Source: Hypsibius dujardini (taxonomy: Eukaryota > Tardigrada > Eutardigrada > Parachela > Hypsibiidae). From it: a stretch of 24,056 nucleotides of DNA. Each line of letters starts with the position of its first letter. Positions within the stretch are counted from its first letter, which is position 1. Shown in pieces: positions 9,753 to 20,326 of the stretch. Under the pieces are notes generated by a model. It saw only the letters and a list, made by a program, of their open reading frames with translations, was not told where the DNA came from and made no database searches. Position numbers and translations under genes: made by a program. Where the stretch lies: positions 1-24,056 of the forward strand of contig LRSR01002224.1 of NCBI GenBank assembly GCA_001579985.1. Direction: 5' to 3'.

Positions 9753-10807
9753 GGGGAGATGGAGCTGTCCCGTTGAGAAATTCTTCTGCAGTGAATCAAA
9801 TGCGATATTCCGGCAATAAATAATTCCGGAAGGCACTCTAAAATTTCGGAATAGTCAGCAGTCATGAATATGAATAAGTAATTGTCTGCAAAGAAAAAAT
9901 TTAGAAGTAAATGTAAACTTTTCGCTTGCGCAATCAATTTAAAATGGAGTTTTTGCGCGAATATTTTTTTACCTGGCTGATTCGATTACATTCCACGTTC
10001 TCTGTGTCTCGCAATTAAAAAATTCTGGCCGATATAAAGTATTAGGAATACCACATGAGGCCGATCAAATACATAGATGGAGAGAATTAACTAGAGTACA
10101 ACGTGCCGGCGACAGCTTGTTATAAATAAAATATTTTGTACAGGAAGGCGGGGCGTGCCAACCAATCAGCCAATCAAGCTGAAGAAATTGGACATATAGC
10201 ATTGCAAATTCAATCAAGCCAATCAACGAAAGACGGGTCCACTAAATCATGTTGCATAACGGTAAAATTGGCAATCGCTCAATCAATGATAGAACTCTAT
10301 GTCTATATTGATTCACTATATTTAGCTAAATGTAGCACGTTGTGCGTGTGGTCACTGTCACCGAGATGTACTAATAGTTATTCCCTTCCACCTCCCGGCA
10401 CGTATCACCGGAACAAGTTATTACGATTCGATTATCGATGCCTCAAACAAGTGAGCTTGGATTGGATCAATCCAAGAACTAAAAAGCGTTCTTTTCTGGA
10501 AGATGTCCGCGGTCATACGACAACGAATTGTATCAGTGAATTACCGGCAGATGGGAACTGATTAATAAAACAGTGATTGATTGTGAAATGTAATTTAACA
10601 GTTTTGAAGTAAAGTCTAGTTTCCCCGAACTGTGCATGTTTTTTTCATGTCTAAAAATCGTCTTAGCATAAAGTTCGCACAATGCCTGTACAGAATAACA
10701 GAGTGGGCAATCATTTGGCAGTGGCCAATTTAAAGAAACAGATAAAAACCCTGTTACGCTCTACAATTAACGACCAAGGATATAAAAACACAGCAAACAG
10801 GAGGAAT
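9753..10807. other. Intergenic region between RRP9 (5' side) and DENND6 (3' side)
   Basis: Both flanking genes are on the minus strand, so this holds the RRP9 promoter and 5' UTR plus the DENND6 3' UTR. The longest open frame (10136-10561, plus strand, 141 codons) has no recognisable domain and contains CCAATCA-type simple motifs, so I do not call it. ATCAATCA/CCAATCA motifs cluster at 10157-10290, all in the orientation that is sense for the minus-strand genes. One TGATTGATTG lies the other way at 10574. Confidence 0.6.
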
Positions 10808-11061
10808 CTAAAAAATTTGATTGCTGTTTTTCAGAACAGATCTGAGATCACTCGGTAGTTTCTCCAGCAGAACATCGATGGAACGTCGCAATTTGGAGAG
10901 TATTTCCGAAGACACCGCGGTTCCATCCCCGCGGACTGACTGGACACGACTTGCCGTTTTGAGGACCACATCAACGAGTTCGACTTCCGATTTCCCACCA
11001 GCCCAGATAGCAAAGTCCTAGGAAAGACGCAAAACGGTTTACATAGAGTGAAGCTGGGTTA

Positions 11062-11103
<42 letters not shown>

Positions 11104-14100
11104 ATAACCTATGTGTCTGTTTGTCTATAACCTATGTGTCTGTTTGTCTATAACCTATGTGTCTGTCTGTCTGTGTGCCCGTCAGTCGATCTGTCTGTCT
11201 AACCGTCCATCATCGTTGTCCAAACTCACCGCATCCGCAAGCGCTTCCAAATGAATGAGCTTCAGCTTCCCGTTAATCTCCATTCGCTTCATCGCGAACC
11301 AATGGCTGAAATTTTCCGACCTCAGGAATGCCGTATACAACCCTTCCCAGTCACCTTTCGTTCCTGAAGTCAACTGCGGACCGGCCACCTCAATGGTGCT
11401 TAGGAACTCCTCGAAATCGAATTCCCGCAAGGTCGGCGGTGCCTTGAACGGGGCAATGTCTCGCAGGAGCGGCATGAGAGTAGACACATAGCGCTCCAGG
11501 GGAATCATGAAGCTTTGAGTCAGCTCAAAAAAATACTTTTTAATGAGAGATGACTGGGCTTCGACGGGACGCTTCGCCTGGACGCCTTTGATGAGGCGTT
11601 TGACCAGGGCGCTGTCCTTGCTGAGATACGATTTGTATTCGCTGTAGAGGCCTTGTTTGAAATCGACGGTGTTGGTCAGTTTCTGCGGATGCTTCGGCTT
11701 GGGAGAACTCTGCGGAGGGAAATCATGAAATTAAACACCCAAGTCAACATTTGACAGAGAAGCAAAACTTGCAAATGCCACAAAGAATCAGGTACACAAA
11801 AAATAAAGCACGTAGAGACAGAGACAGACATTTAGTCAGAGAGATACAACAAAACAGGCAAAAGTTGACAGGCAGTCTGGCAGACAGGCAGTCCGGAAAA
11901 CGGTGTACAGACAGACAGGCCGACAGATAAACAGACAGACATAGACATACTGGGAGGCAGGCAGGAAAAAAACAGAGAGACAGTCCGAGAGACGAACAAG
12001 TACATAAAAATAGTCGTGAAGATTTGTGATCTCTGTAACGCCAGACGCTTGATACCTTCGGATCAGCAGCCGCAGCAGAATCTCCCACTCGAACGATGTG
12101 CGGCCAATGCTGGAGAGTTTTCACGAAAAAAGGATTTGTCACTCCCAAAATGATCCTTGGAGCTGCCTGTGTCTTCGTGGTGTAATCCCTGAAATCCGGA
12201 TCGTGAATGGTGAAAAACGGCCGGTAATCGGCGTTGTATTTCAGCGGCCAGACAATCCACACGAGACACTGCACAAACTCCGAGCACAGGGTCGGACTCG
12301 GTGCGATGACGGCGACCGGCTCGTTGCACAGCACCAGTTCCCAGAACACGTGCAGGTGCGTCACGAAACCTTGGAAGGACTTGGTGAAGTCCAGGTCATG
12401 GATCGATGTGATGGGAATGTTGAGTGACGACGGGAGGGTGAACAAATTGGAGGGGTAGGACGCGCCGGGCAGGGCGCCGTCCAGGAGTGATGGGATGGTC
12501 ACGCACAGGTTGCGTCCGAAGAGTGGGAGCGAAAGGGGCACGCCAATTTTCGGTGAGGACCAGCTGTCAATTTCTTTGCAGGCGTATTCTAGGGCTTTCT
12601 GGCCGTTGTCGAAGAATTCGGTGGCGACGAGGCGCAACACTTCCCGGAACACATTGAGGAACGGGTACTTGCTGATGAGGACAACGGACTTCTGGAAGTA
12701 ACCGCGTCTGACGTTCTTATCCTTTACCTGAAAAATGAAAAAAAGCCAGTCGTTAGAAATTTCTCATCTGACCAAAAAACCATATGCAATTTTTTGAAAG
12801 TTAATAAAATATGAAGATTGCATCTTTTTCCGCGAAAAATACAAATACAAATTAGTTGACGTTGAAGAAAAACATCCTGAAGTATCATCATCCATTTGAA
12901 AATCAGTTATTTGAATAGAAAACTTTATGTTAATTTAAAAGAAAATTTTCCAGCAGTTAAAATAAGAAATCAAATAAGATATCCTAATATTTAAAGTAAA
13001 TCTTACTGATTTAAAAAAATGTGCTTCCAACTATCGATTTCTATTTCTGTGATTTTAAACAAAATATAAGTATATTTTAATTAAAACAAAAAAGCGCTTT
13101 TTGACTAATTTAAGCCATCTTTTACTATTAAATGTATTTAAACGACACTGCTGCAATGTATAGGAAGAAATGAGAAATTTGTATAGTAATCTCTCGCTGT
13201 GTGATCTGTGGAGTTATGAATCTCCTGCCGTCTTTAAGCAGAAGATCTCTTCGCGTTTGTGATGAAATTTTGCCTGTAACCAGACTTAACTGTCCCTCAA
13301 AAAGGGTTTGCCTGCTTTCGAATAAATACAAAATACAAATGTAAATAGAGCAAGCAACGCATCCGACAATCAATCAATGAAGCAACGCATCAAACAATCA
13401 ATCAGTCAATGAAATCAATGGTCACATGATTCATCCCTCTCAATTCTAAACTCCGGTCTCCAATCAACTATCTGTCCGATCCGCATTCGGAAGAAAGTTA
13501 CCTGACGAAAGTAGACGTATCCGTAGCACATGCCACTGTCCGTCTGCAAGCTCGGCGCACAGTGAGCATTATAATGGACGAGGGTGGCCTTTCGGTCCAC
13601 AGCATTGCCTGCCAGGTCCAGATGGCAGCGAAAGTGGAACTGTGTATCTCCCAGGCATCCGGAATTCGAATCCGGAAACGCCAGGTAGCAAATATTCGTC
13701 CGGTCCTGCTCGGTTATAACGACTTGACTGGGGCAAACAACCTGGAGAGGATCAACACAAATTTATTCTTTCATTCAATTCATAAATCAACTGTGAAAAA
13801 GCCCAGCGAAATAATGTCAACCCATCAACCAATCAATCAAACGATTAAGGGTGAGCGTTGTTCTTATGTAATTGTTCCAACAATCAATTCAAAATGTGAA
13901 CGCGCATCGTGCAATCGACCAATCGACGGTTGAAATACACGGTGAAACTCACCTCCAAGGACTGGCCCAATTCCAAATCAAAAGTTACCACACAGAAGCA
14001 CTGCATCCATTCCAAAAAGCGTTGATGAGTGCTTGGCAAATGGTGCTTCTGATCGGGAGCGGCTTCGACGGGAACGCCGTTAGCGGGAATGATTGCAGGG

Positions 14101-14150
14101 GAAGGAAGGTCGGGAGAAGATTCGTCTTGTTGCGCTAAAGGAGCCTCCAT
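10808..14150 (-). CDS. DENND6: DENN-domain protein 6 (Rab guanine nucleotide exchange factor)
   Basis: Five exons: 14150-13953, 13741-13502, 12727-12056, 11709-11230 and 11017-10808 (stop TAG). All introns are phase 0, and the product is 599 aa (human DENND6A 608). Residues about 46-66 read LEWMQCFCVVTFDLELGQSLE, the start of the upstream DENN part. ICYLAFPDSNSGCLGDTQF follows, then MCYGYVYFRQ and VRRGYFQKSVVLIS. The central DENN contains ELVLCNEPVAVIAPSP, FTIHDPDFRDYTTKTQA and LGVTNPFFVKTLQHWPHI. The tail includes LTQSFMIPLERYVSTLMPL and GPQLTSGTKGDWEGLY. All match human DENND6A in order. Known role: GEF for Rab14 (and possibly Rab35) on recycling endosomes, affecting cadherin shedding and cell-cell contact. 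The two vertebrate paralogues A and B cannot be separated here. Introns carry GACA/TGTC arrays and ATCAATCA motifs. No break is seen. Confidence 0.95.
11063..11180. repeat. (TGTC)n array with an internal 23-bp minisatellite, DENND6 intron 4
   Basis: A perfect TGTC run (11063-11096) passes into three identical tandem copies of a 23-bp unit built from TGTCTGTTTG plus TCTATAACCTATG (11091-11113, 11114-11136, 11137-11159). A further TGTC run follows. The sense strand of DENND6 reads GACA. Confidence 0.95.
11815..11990. repeat. Imperfect (GACA)n array, DENND6 intron 3
   Basis: Degenerate GACAGACA and GGCAGGCAG units fill half of the 346-bp intron 11710-12055. Here the sense strand of DENND6 reads TGTC, opposite to intron 4 of the same gene. 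Confidence 0.85.
13353..13412. repeat. Short tandem duplication (28/32 bp), DENND6 intron 2
   Basis: AGCAACGCATC starts at 13353 and again at 13381. The copies end at 13380 and 13412. Each copy carries an ATCAATCA motif, and the second has one extra 4-bp unit. It lies about 90 bp inside the donor end of the 774-bp intron (12728-13501); the rest of that intron is plain AT-rich sequence. Confidence 0.8.
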
Positions 14151-14162
14151 TGCAGGCCTCAA

Positions 14163-15077
14163 ACAGAATTCAACAACTCCGGAAATACACCTTACAATAA
14201 ATAGTAAATACTACATGTAAGTTTAAATGTAATTCGAAAAATAAGAATGCGAAAATGGATAATTTAATAATACTAGTAATACAAAACAAACGGACATGAT
14301 CATTTTCAAAGAGGATATATAACAAGAGCCACACCATAAGTCTACGGACAGACACGCAGGCCTTGCAAAGTGAGAAAAATCATAAAATAAAATAAAATAA
14401 AATGATAATCCATATCGATCGCATAGAATATGGCCGGATATTACAGAACTAGATAGATGTCATTTTTTAAAATTCTATTCAGAAAATTCTATCCATGTAA
14501 CAATTTTTAAACATTAAAAAACTAGAGATAAATGACCACGTGATGCGTTGTCCTGTACGGCATGCCATAGATTTCGTGTTGAAGCAAACGCTTGATTTCA
14601 ACTTGCTCAACTTCTGCTCGCAAAGAAGTGCGCCTAAAAGAGACATGTCTTTTACTGTGTTTATACCGCACTCTCCCTCGTAATTTTGTCTCACAGGGAA
14701 AATGCCTAATTTCTACCCAAAAAAGAGCTATTATCTATAGTGATTTTGCAATGAAAATTTATGGCCATTTCAATTTAATCGAAGTAATTGAGATTCCCAC
14801 ACACGGCCTTGAGAATTGACCGGTCACAGTTTTTTTTCTCGACCTTTCGTTCTCACGCTTTTGACTCAATTCGCTAATTTCATCTCACCCTTCGCCTATT
14901 CATTTGTGAAAAGAGAAAGGCTACTTCGAAATCGACTTAGAAGTGTTTCTGAAGGAGTAGAGGAGCCAGCGAAAGGACTGTTCTCCAAAGAGACCTGGTT
15001 TGCGTTCTCTGCTTCGTCGGAAGATTTATTTGTGGCGGCTGAAGGCTAACAACTTTTTGAGCTAATTTTTGTCGTAG
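14163..15077. other. Non-coding stretch upstream of DENND6
   Basis: DENND6 promoter region plus AT-rich DNA. It includes a pure (AAAAT)n pentanucleotide run at 14382-14403. Open frames at 14592-14819 (+), 14479-14694 (-) and 14816-15049 (+) have no recognisable domain, no supported splice partners and no agreement between strands. I see no gene here. Confidence 0.5.
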
Positions 15078-15632
15078 GCTCCCGGAATATTGAGGAGATA
15101 AACCTGCGAGGGCTGTTGAAGAATATTCCGCGCTGTTTTCAAGTGAGTGGAAGTAAGGTTCACTGGTCTATGATTGATTGACTGATTAGTCCATGTTACG
15201 TGGATGCTGTTATTGATGATTTAGTTATTCGATTGATTGATGGGCCTTTTACTGTACCTACAATACATCAATCAAGCTATAAGTCAACCAAACCATTCAA
15301 GAAAATAGCCCTTACTATCAGCTGCCCTATGAGAAAACTTCTCGAATCCTCGAGCTTTTCTGGTCTTGCATACTCTGATTCAATGTTGCAGGTTTTATTT
15401 TTAATGTTACACACTATGTTAGGCTATTTTCTCTTGTTCTCCTTGTGCAGGTCACAAACTATTTCAGGTGTCACCGACTAGACAATTTCCGCAATTGCCG
15501 CTTGAGGTAGGTATGTTTTTAAGTATTTTTGTTTTCAGCTGTAGTCTATCACCACCTCATCGCCTCATCAAGATCAGCAATGGCGTGTTTGCGTTAAATG
15601 AAGTCGCATTTATAAACTCGCGGGGTAACGAG
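15078..15632 (+). CDS. Possible three-exon fragment of an LRR-like protein
   Basis: Three short exons chain on the plus strand: 15078-15142 (donor GTGAGT), 15451-15506 (donor GTAGGT, acceptor TTGTGCAG) and 15539-15632 (acceptor GTTTTCAG, donor GTGAGA). Phases match (1 in, 0, 2, 0 out) and the frame stays open through 71 codons. The text resembles leucine-rich repeats: NIEEINLRGLLKNIP and FALNEVAFINSRGNE both follow an LxxLxxLxxxxN-like spacing, though loosely. I know no orthologue. The intron between exons 2 and 3 is only 32 bp. No start, no upstream exon and no convincing downstream exon are found, and the minus-strand ATPase piece begins 143 bp further on. It could be a relic or a chance chain. 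On the opposite strand 15078-15140 is also open. Confidence 0.3.
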
Positions 15633-15757
15633 GTGAGATCTTCCCGTTTCAGCGCAGAATAGAATAGAACTTCGAAAATAAAAGTTTCGACTGAGCGGTA
15701 TATACTCGCTTTGACTGGTCGAAATGTGTAAAGCTTCATTCATAGATCATGCGTCTA

Positions 15758-16254
<497 letters not shown>

Positions 16255-17640
16255 CTGCCCTTTCAAGGTTTCCGCCGTGATAAAACCACACATTCAACCA
16301 TTCAACGTGAGGATTATCCGATAAAGTTGAAATATGCAAATCGATCAATCAATCGACCGAACGTAACAGAAAATCTCCTTTAAGCTAAACCGACAAGAGG
16401 AGATAGCCCAATTAAAACTAGACATCAGAATAGCAACAACATTTTTCGCCATGGGGTCTTTGAGCAACAACACCCTAGAATGATCAACGAATCCGAAGTT
16501 TACGGTCCTACCAAGTACGTAAATCAGTCAATCAAACGACATCCGGTAATAATCACATATCAGCCAATCAACCAAACCACAGCCAATCAAAACTTACTCT
16601 CAACACACCTTACTCGGAGTTCGTTGAGCCGTGACAATTCACCCACCTAGTGCGGAAGCAACGCGGACTTCTTCTGAAGCGTCGGAAATTTTTTCCTTCG
16701 GCGGAACTGGCTCCTCCTAGTCGGGGATGAAAGTGTGCGATGCATTTTCGATGCGCCAGATCCTTGTAGAGTTGTTGCCGCTTTTTTAGATGCGCTACTC
16801 CCGGCTTGTGCTCCCAGCGAAATAAGTTCGTAAGTTCCTCCATTGCTTGGAAATTCACATGAAAATAATACGTACAGAAAACCAAGATTTCCTTGTGTTT
16901 TTATAATTTTGCAGACGCCAAAGAGGATAAGTAATCAAATGAGGCAGTTTTGAATAGAAATGGATTTTTTTATGGGTCCCCGTGCGTGACAAACTTTGTG
17001 TTGAACTGGGGTTTTTTCTCCTCTTTTTCAAAAAAGAAATGCGGCTCATTCATCCATCCAAAAAAATTTAACATAATTTTATACAACAGTCCTTGCATTT
17101 TTCTCTGAAGCATTTGGCATAATGTTTGAACGACAACTAGTATATTGAGGCAAAAAAAATCGGTAAAGCCGAAGCACGTGAAATGCTTACTGACTGCTAT
17201 TGCCAATTGGTGAACTCGAAATAAGTAGGAGGAGCTATACCTCACTAAATTTTTTCATTAGTGTATCTACGTAGATAGACCAATGAAAACGCACCACAGT
17301 CTGAGTATCAGCAGACTGCGTGTCTCCCCGTAGAATATGGCTTAGTCAGCCTCTTGTTATATATCCTCTTTGGATCATTTTGTGCTTTCTTCCCATGGAA
17401 TTGTGCAATGCACAAACCGCGCAATGCACTTTTATTCTTCTATTGACATTTTTTTCGACGGTGTTCTCTGCAAAACCTTTGTTTTTTTCCCATACTCCAT
17501 GATATTCGTATCATTCCTTCCAAGCCATTTTGTGCGTTTTAAGAGCAGTATTAAAATAACCACCAACTGGTAGTTAAATCCGTCCAATTCGATATTCAGT
17601 TGGACATCCACGACTTCCCGACGACTTTCCTTGCACGGGC
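16255..17640. other. Unassigned stretch with one minor minus-strand open frame
   Basis: An ATG at 16843 (minus) opens 77 codons to 16610 (MEELTNLFRWEHKPGV...). A good donor (AG|GTGGGT) lies inside near 16650. All three minus frames are open over much of this stretch, and none matches a family I know, so coding is unproven. CAATCA-type motifs at 16344, 16510, 16561 and 16580 share the orientation seen in minus-strand introns. From 16900 to 17640 there is nothing but AT-rich DNA and the small palindromes listed separately. Confidence 0.3.
17264..17318. repeat. Two small palindromes
   Basis: TATCTACGTAGATA (17264-17277) is a perfect 14-bp palindrome. Twenty bases on, CAGTCTG (17297-17303) and CAGACTG (17312-17318) form a 7-bp stem with an 8-nt loop. 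No flanking element boundary or coding sequence explains them. Confidence 0.7.
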
Positions 17641-17642
17641 AT

Positions 17643-17678
17643 CAACCACCGCAGACAAGTCAACCACCGTAGACAAGT
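17643..17678. repeat. 18-bp direct tandem repeat, two copies
   Basis: CAACCACCGCAGACAAGT is followed at once by the same unit with one change (C to T at the tenth base). It is an isolated pair in non-coding DNA. Confidence 0.85.
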
Positions 17679-18007
17679 TTGCTTTCTGTAACTCTCTATT
17701 TCCACACATCCATGATGCCACAAATCTGGGCTTTCAGGATGCCGATGGATTTTAATTCTTGAGCTTCAAATTTGTGAACCTGCAAACCCTAGAAGGGACA
17801 CCCGCTCTTCGGCTGGGTCTCTTTCGTCTATCATCGCACGCAAGGAGAATTCTCCCGCGGAAGTCTCACTTCGTTCGGTGTGTTATTAGTCAATACTGTA
17901 AAGCATTTGTGGCAAGTACACCTGTATTTGCCAGAATTGAAATCACAGCGAAAGAGTGGGTGAACGTAGCAATAATAACCGCTGAAATAAAGAGTACATG
18001 TTGGCAC

Positions 18008-18067
18008 TTGATTGATCGATTGCTTTAACAAACAACAACTCAAGCAAACTGCAAATCGATCAATCAA
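18008..18067. repeat. 14-bp perfect inverted repeat built from TGATTGAT motifs
   Basis: TTGATTGATCGATT (18008-18021) pairs perfectly with AATCGATCAATCAA (18054-18067) across a 32-nt loop. It is the only place where the two orientations of the widespread TGATTGAT motif face each other closely. No target-site duplication or terminal structure of a transposon is seen. Confidence 0.8.
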
Positions 18068-18180
18068 TCACGGCAGTCCTGAACGTATCGTCTATTTTTT
18101 GTGTGCCAGACGGAGTGAGCGCAGCGACATGGGCAAAATCCCTATGTAAACAGTCCTTAACTATACATAAGTTATAAAAA

Positions 18181-18939
18181 ATGGCGTTTTCTTCTCATTG
18201 GCAGTATTCCAAGCACAGATTGGGGGAGCAACCTCAGTGGAGTCGGCCCCCGTTGTCACGTCCACCATGGGCGATGAAGTATGCTCCGATATGCTCCGAT
18301 ATGATCCCACTGGCCGACGTCCTCGATCCGCACTTCAAATTCCTTACTGCCAACACGGTGAGTCTTTGGACTCACGTCAAGCTGACTCAAAGGCCACAGG
18401 AAGCCAGGAAGACGGAGAAGATTGTGGCAAAATTGCTGGACGATCACGCCAAATTTCACGCCAACCTGACCATGCCGGATTTCATCCCACTGTCGATGGA
18501 CGGACGTCCAGCAGAACGTTTTGGTCGCGTGTTTTCCCGTTTTTCCCGTCATGTTTGCTCACGACACCGAGGAAAAGAAGGCGGAGAAGTGCGTCGTGCC
18601 GGATATTGCGGGAGAAACTCTGGCGGTCCTCCTAGATTTCACGTATTCCGGCTCCATTGAAAAGGTCCCCGAACAGCGAATAGTTTCCTCGCCGTGGCGG
18701 ACAATTACGAACTACCGAATTTAAAGAACGTCTGTGGGGATTATCTGGTGGGCACCGTCACGTTGGCGAATGCGGCTGACCGGCTCGTCCTGGCGGAGAA
18801 GCGTAATGGGCCGCCGGTCAAGGCTGCGGTCTTTGCCTTCCTGAAGAAGGGCAAGGCCAATCCTTTCGTCACGAGTGGTGAATTTAACAAGGTCTTGGAT
18901 TATGATCGCGATTTGGGACGTGAGACTGCCTTGTTGTAA
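18181..18939 (+). pseudogene. BTB/POZ-domain gene with a broken reading frame
   Basis: The BTB core is clear. FPVFPVMFAHDTEEKK (18528-18575) matches SPOP-type SPVFSAMFEHEMEESK, LLDFTYSGSIEKV follows, and then VADNYELPNLKNVCGDYL, ANAADRLVLAEK and VKAAVFAFLKKG with a BACK-like tail to 18936. The start frame holds to about 18512 (LLDDHAKFHANLTMPDF, SMDGRPA). The core from about 18515 to 18675 is in the +1 frame, and the rest returns to the first frame. A perfect 10-bp tandem duplication (ATGCTCCGAT, 18281-18300) shifts an alternative upstream frame as well. The final stop lies inside TT|GTAAGC, a good splice donor, so the ancestral exon probably continued. Family role: substrate adaptor for Cullin-3 ubiquitin ligases; an upstream MATH domain is not recognisable. 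Assembly errors could mimic the shifts. Confidence 0.7.
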
Positions 18940-19107
18940 GCGAACCTGTGAGAGGACCTTGGAAGTGCCGGAAGGAGCCGTTATCGTGTTACGGCACGGC
19001 AGACACGAGCAGACGAGTACGGTGTTGCCTACTGCTATTGTATACTTCCTTTTCATTCAAGCTGAGAACCGCATGTGGAACTGCGTAGCTCCCGTTTAAT
19101 TTACCAT

Positions 19108-19131
19108 GATATGCAAATTGGATATGCAAAC
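19108..19131 (+). promoter_or_regulatory. Tandem POU/octamer-like sites
   Basis: GATATGCAAA occurs at 19108-19117 and again at 19121-19130, 13 bp apart. It gives a perfect octamer ATGCAAAT (19111-19118) and ATGCAAAC (19124-19131). Function is inferred only from the consensus of POU-domain factors. Confidence 0.35.
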
Positions 19132-19670
19132 CAGTTCGCAGACGAATTTTTACTCCGAACATGATTGGACGGTCCATTTGGCGCTGCAACTCCTAATTCT
19201 CTGTAGTACATATATAGATAGTGTCATGCCTGGATTTCGTGAGGAATTTTTGAACGCCAGTTACACGTAACCGGCGCCCAGAAATTGTTCACGAGAATGC
19301 TTTCAGGGCATGTTCCTTCCAGCCCAGGAGAAATGGATGAAATCTGAAACGAGTTTAATTAGTCGAGATACGGAATTAGTAGCGACGATGACCAGGGATA
19401 CGCGTCGATCCGGGAGCGGCAAAGGAGATGTTTGCAGAGGATGATGATATACGCGGCTATACGCATAACGTATCCCTCCAAAAACGCATCTCTCCAAAAA
19501 GGGCAGCCGCTGATTGCTTTATTATTTGTCGCGGTTTGTCCGCCAATGAGGCCCATTGTCCAGCCAACAGGCCCCGATGAATGCGGCCAATTAGGCAGTT
19601 CCTTGTTACGCGAAACAATGGACGGTATTATGCCTGGTGTGTTGGCCGGCAAAGGAAGCCGACTAGGGGT

Positions 19671-19677
19671 TATAAAA
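19671..19677 (+). promoter_or_regulatory. TATAAAA, possible TATA box
   Basis: A consensus TATA box in GC-flanked context (GGGGT before, TAG after). A start site about 30 bp later would fall near the CAGACAGTGTGTG at 19689. No coding gene is recognised downstream, so it may be chance. Confidence 0.2.
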
Positions 19678-20310
19678 TAGTATTGCACACAGACAGTGTG
19701 TGTCCTCTTCTGAACACTTTTATTGGTCAATTAACCGGGCTGGTATTGCCCATTTGTCCATCAGGGCCAGCTGAGAGCAACATTCAATAGTGTGGTGGTC
19801 GTGGCTGCGGTTCTATCATCCGTTCCATCCACCTGTAAAGATGTGTTTATATCCAATTAAGAAAAAAATTCAATGAACAAAAAATAAATAAATAAAAAAT
19901 AAAACAGGATATAAAAAATAAACAAAAATGCTTTCCTCACTGACCGGATGGCAGTGAATTAACCGGACCGTTTAGAGTTGGCAGATTAGAGGTTTTTTTC
20001 TGGGTTGCAAAGAATAATGGCAGGAGTATTAGAGCAGACCACCGCCAAAGCAAAGCTTAGGAGACACACCTCGTCCGCGATCCAGACAGATAGTGAGTGG
20101 CCTTAACTGCCCCATTTGTCCCAACAAAAGTAGCCATTTTATGGCTGTGTTGATATCTTCCAAATTGTCTGGAAAGGGTCGTTTCAGGGGACATAAAAAT
20201 CGGTACCGCACCACACACACACAAAACAGGCACGACCGTCTTGTCAGACACACTCACTAACAGTCAGACACGACCATCATCAGTGTGTGCGATATCCTCA
20301 CCGAGATATA

Positions 20311-20326
20311 ATTCCTAATTAGGAAT
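20311..20326. repeat. 16-bp perfect palindrome
   Basis: ATTCCTAATTAGGAAT is identical to its reverse complement. It carries a central TAATTA homeodomain-type core. No repeat family is recognised around it. Confidence 0.8.

Noticed and set aside
10136-10561. 141-codon open frame on the plus strand
   Set aside because: No domain or homologue is recognised, it contains CCAATCA simple motifs, and it lies in the RRP9/DENND6 gap with no splice or poly(A) support.
14816-15049. Open frame proposed as a first exon for the LRR-like chain
   Set aside because: No usable donor of the needed phase, and the minus strand of the same stretch is equally open.
16258-16348. Upstream extension of the ATPase exon ([13 protein letters not shown])
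   Set aside because: A loose resemblance to the pump's LNIPVSQVN segment, but the only good acceptor is at 16255-16256 and the extension runs into the TGATTGAT motif and a stop.
18304-18340. LADVLDPHFKFL, similar to the LDPRFK motif of hAT transposases
   Set aside because: A short match only. The same frame leads into a BTB domain, and no terminal inverted repeats or other hAT motifs are seen.
19359-19730. Overlapping plus and minus open frames of 80-120 codons
   Set aside because: Neither has a recognisable domain, a start context or splice partners; both strands are open, as expected by chance in GC-richer DNA.
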